A stretch of DNA of 6,461 nt from Anaerolineae bacterium (lineage in GTDB: Bacteria; Chloroflexota; Anaerolineae; JAAYZQ01): positions 1 through 6,461 of the forward strand of contig JAFGOG010000017.1 of the NCBI GenBank assembly GCA_016926595.1, written 5' to 3'. A program made the position numbers and the translations under genes. Every line of letters starts with the position of its first letter. Positions within the stretch are counted from its first letter, which is position 1. Below are positions 5,180-6,461 of this stretch, piece by piece. The notes under the pieces are model-generated. The model saw nothing but the letters and a program-made list of their open reading frames with translations. It was not told the DNA's origin and ran no database searches.

Positions 5180-6461
5180 AGACCAGCCCATCCATGTACT
5201 CCTTGATCGCCGGCATGGCGGTCAGCTTGTCGTAGAAAAAGTTGTTGACGATGTTGATCACCTCGGCCCGGGCGGCCTCGGCTTCGGGGAACAGCTCCTG
5301 ACCGGCCTGCTGGCGGGTCAGGGCGTCACGCAGGCGCAGCAGGTAGCGGACAATCTCGGCCTCCTGGTCGCCCTCCAGCACCCGGATCACGCCCAGGATC
5401 AGCGCGTCGGCCTGGGCCAGGACATTGTCCATGGCGATGCTGGCCCCCGGCTGTACGGTGTCGTCGATGGTCCGGATCAGCGACCAGACCTGGTACAGCA
5501 GGGTAGCCGGCTCGTCGAACAGCTCGCGCAAAAAGGCGGCTTCCTCGTAGCAGCCGGTCAGGCGAAAGATGTTGTACAGCCGCTTGGCCACCTTGCCATA
5601 GTTGACGTCCTTGGTCAGGTACTTGCGCACCTCGCCCTGTAGCTGGGCCACATACTCGTCCAGGGCATCGGCCGACACGTGCTGGGCCAGCTTGGCAAAG
5701 ATCGGCACCGACGTGGCGTCGAGGTACACCTCCTGGAAATAGGGGTCCAGGTAGCCGTCGAGCGGGGTGATCGTCCCGTCGGGCGCCTCCCAGGTGACGT
5801 CGAGCATGTTGCTGGCGTTGGCCAGGCTCTTGCGGATCGGATCGGCGACGACCCAGTCGAGCTTGCACCAGCCGGGGTTGGCGGCCACCCCGTCCCAGGT
5901 GACCGTCACCGGCTTGCCGTCGGGCGCAAAGCCGTCGATCTGGCCGGTCTCGATCTCGGCCACCGTCCAGCCGATCGGCGATCCGGCCTTGATCTTTTTC
6001 TCGCCCCGCACCAGGTCGCCGGGATACTGGCCGAACTTGACCTCGATCAACTGGTAGGTTGGCCCCTGGGCCGTACCGAGCGCCTTGTCGCGTATCAGCC
6101 CGGCCAGGATCCGGCACGCCTCGTCGCGCGTCGGCGCAATGATATTCACCCGCTCGAAATAGTCACAGTCGCCCGGGTATGACTGGATCTTGGACTGGGC
6201 CGCCGAGCCCGACAGCGCCAGCGCCGTCTCTACCACCCCCGGCTGATCCTGGAACTCGACCAGGCGGCCCATCTCCCGAAAGTGGGCCAGCTCCTGGTCG
6301 CTAAAGTCGAGCATCACCACTTTGTGGCCAAACACCCCGGTGCGGGTATCGACCGCCAGGTCGCCGCCCGCCTGCCAGGTGGCCATGGCCGTCAACCACT
6401 GCAGGGCATCGGCCTCGTCCACTTCGATGCCCAGCCTCTGAGCCGATTCGACGATACGGGC
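5178..6461 (-). CDS. Uncharacterised nucleotidyltransferase-like protein, 5' end outside window
   Basis: The frame is open to the window edge, so the N-terminus is missing; 427 residues are visible. A GTG at 6422 could be a start, but the 13 codons before it (ARIVESAQRLGIE) read as a natural helix and no strong ribosome site precedes the GTG, so it is treated as internal. Numbering from the window edge, residues 84-101 contain Gly85-Ser86, 11 residues, then Asp98-Cys-Asp100. This matches the nucleotidyltransferase-fold pattern G[GS]-x(9-13)-D-h-D. Glu140 in LIEVKFG, on a predicted strand, could be the third metal-binding acid. The segment about 155-220 is beta-rich with several Trp; from about 240 to the end it looks helical. 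No signal peptide or membrane segment is visible. I do not recognise the family and the substrate is unknown. It is followed after 9 bases by the hydrolase. Confidence 0.8.
   Translation of the reverse strand, partial: ARIVESAQRLGIEVDEADALQWLTAMATWQAGGDLAVDTRTGVFGHKVVMLDFSDQELAHFREMGRLVEFQDQPGVVETALALSGSAAQSKIQSYPGDCDYFERVNIIAPTRDEACRILAGLIRDKALGTAQGPTYQLIEVKFGQYPGDLVRGEKKIKAGSPIGWTVAEIETGQIDGFAPDGKPVTVTWDGVAANPGWCKLDWVVADPIRKSLANASNMLDVTWEAPDGTITPLDGYLDPYFQEVYLDATSVPIFAKLAQHVSADALDEYVAQLQGEVRKYLTKDVNYGKVAKRLYNIFRLTGCYEEAAFLRELFDEPATLLYQVWSLIRTIDDTVQPGASIAMDNVLAQADALILGVIRVLEGDQEAEIVRYLLRLRDALTRQQAGQELFPEAEAARAEVINIVNNFFYDKLTAMPAIKEYMDGLV

Noticed and set aside
4173..5642. A 489-codon open frame on the plus strand
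   Set aside because: It lies antisense to the hydrolase and the NTase-like gene. Its product is a low-complexity Gln/Gly/Arg/His-rich string typical of shadow frames in GC-rich DNA, while the opposite strand has clear motifs.

Overview
The window is a GC-rich bacterial stretch with every recognisable gene on the minus strand, so the biological reading order runs from the right edge to the left. Nothing fixes the taxon. Consensus sigma-70-type promoters, strong AGGAGG-type ribosome sites, high GC and the style of the proteins would suit a Chloroflexota (Anaerolineae-like) genome; this is an impression, not a proof. No RNA gene, CRISPR array or intact transposase gene was seen.

Right block (6461 to 4194): a protein cut by the window edge carries a nucleotidyltransferase-like signature (Gly-Ser, 11 residues, Asp-Cys-Asp, then a later Glu-Val-Lys strand). 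It is followed 9 bases later by a membrane-anchored alpha/beta hydrolase with a complete Ser-Asp-His triad. The hydrolase ribosome site overlaps the stop codon of the first gene, so the two are probably translated together.

Middle block (4193 to 2643): a near-consensus promoter drives a Xer-like tyrosine recombinase homologue that is cut short and lacks most catalytic residues, including the tyrosine. About 34 bases beyond its stop lies an 88-base imperfect inverted repeat in a locally AT-rich gap, possibly a MITE or insertion-sequence remnant. Next comes a small zinc-ribbon protein with a C-terminal membrane anchor.

Left block (2642 to 4): a compact, probably self-regulated efflux operon. 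A TTGACA-17-TACAAT promoter overlaps a perfect 12-4-12 palindrome and is followed by a TetR-family repressor, an ABC ATPase overlapping it by ATGA, and an ABC-2 permease 18 bases further on. The simplest model is that TetR sits on the palindrome and blocks the promoter until a ligand releases it, allowing synthesis of repressor and exporter together. The most unusual items are the nucleotidyltransferase-like protein, the catalytically degenerate Xer homologue and the inverted repeat beside it.
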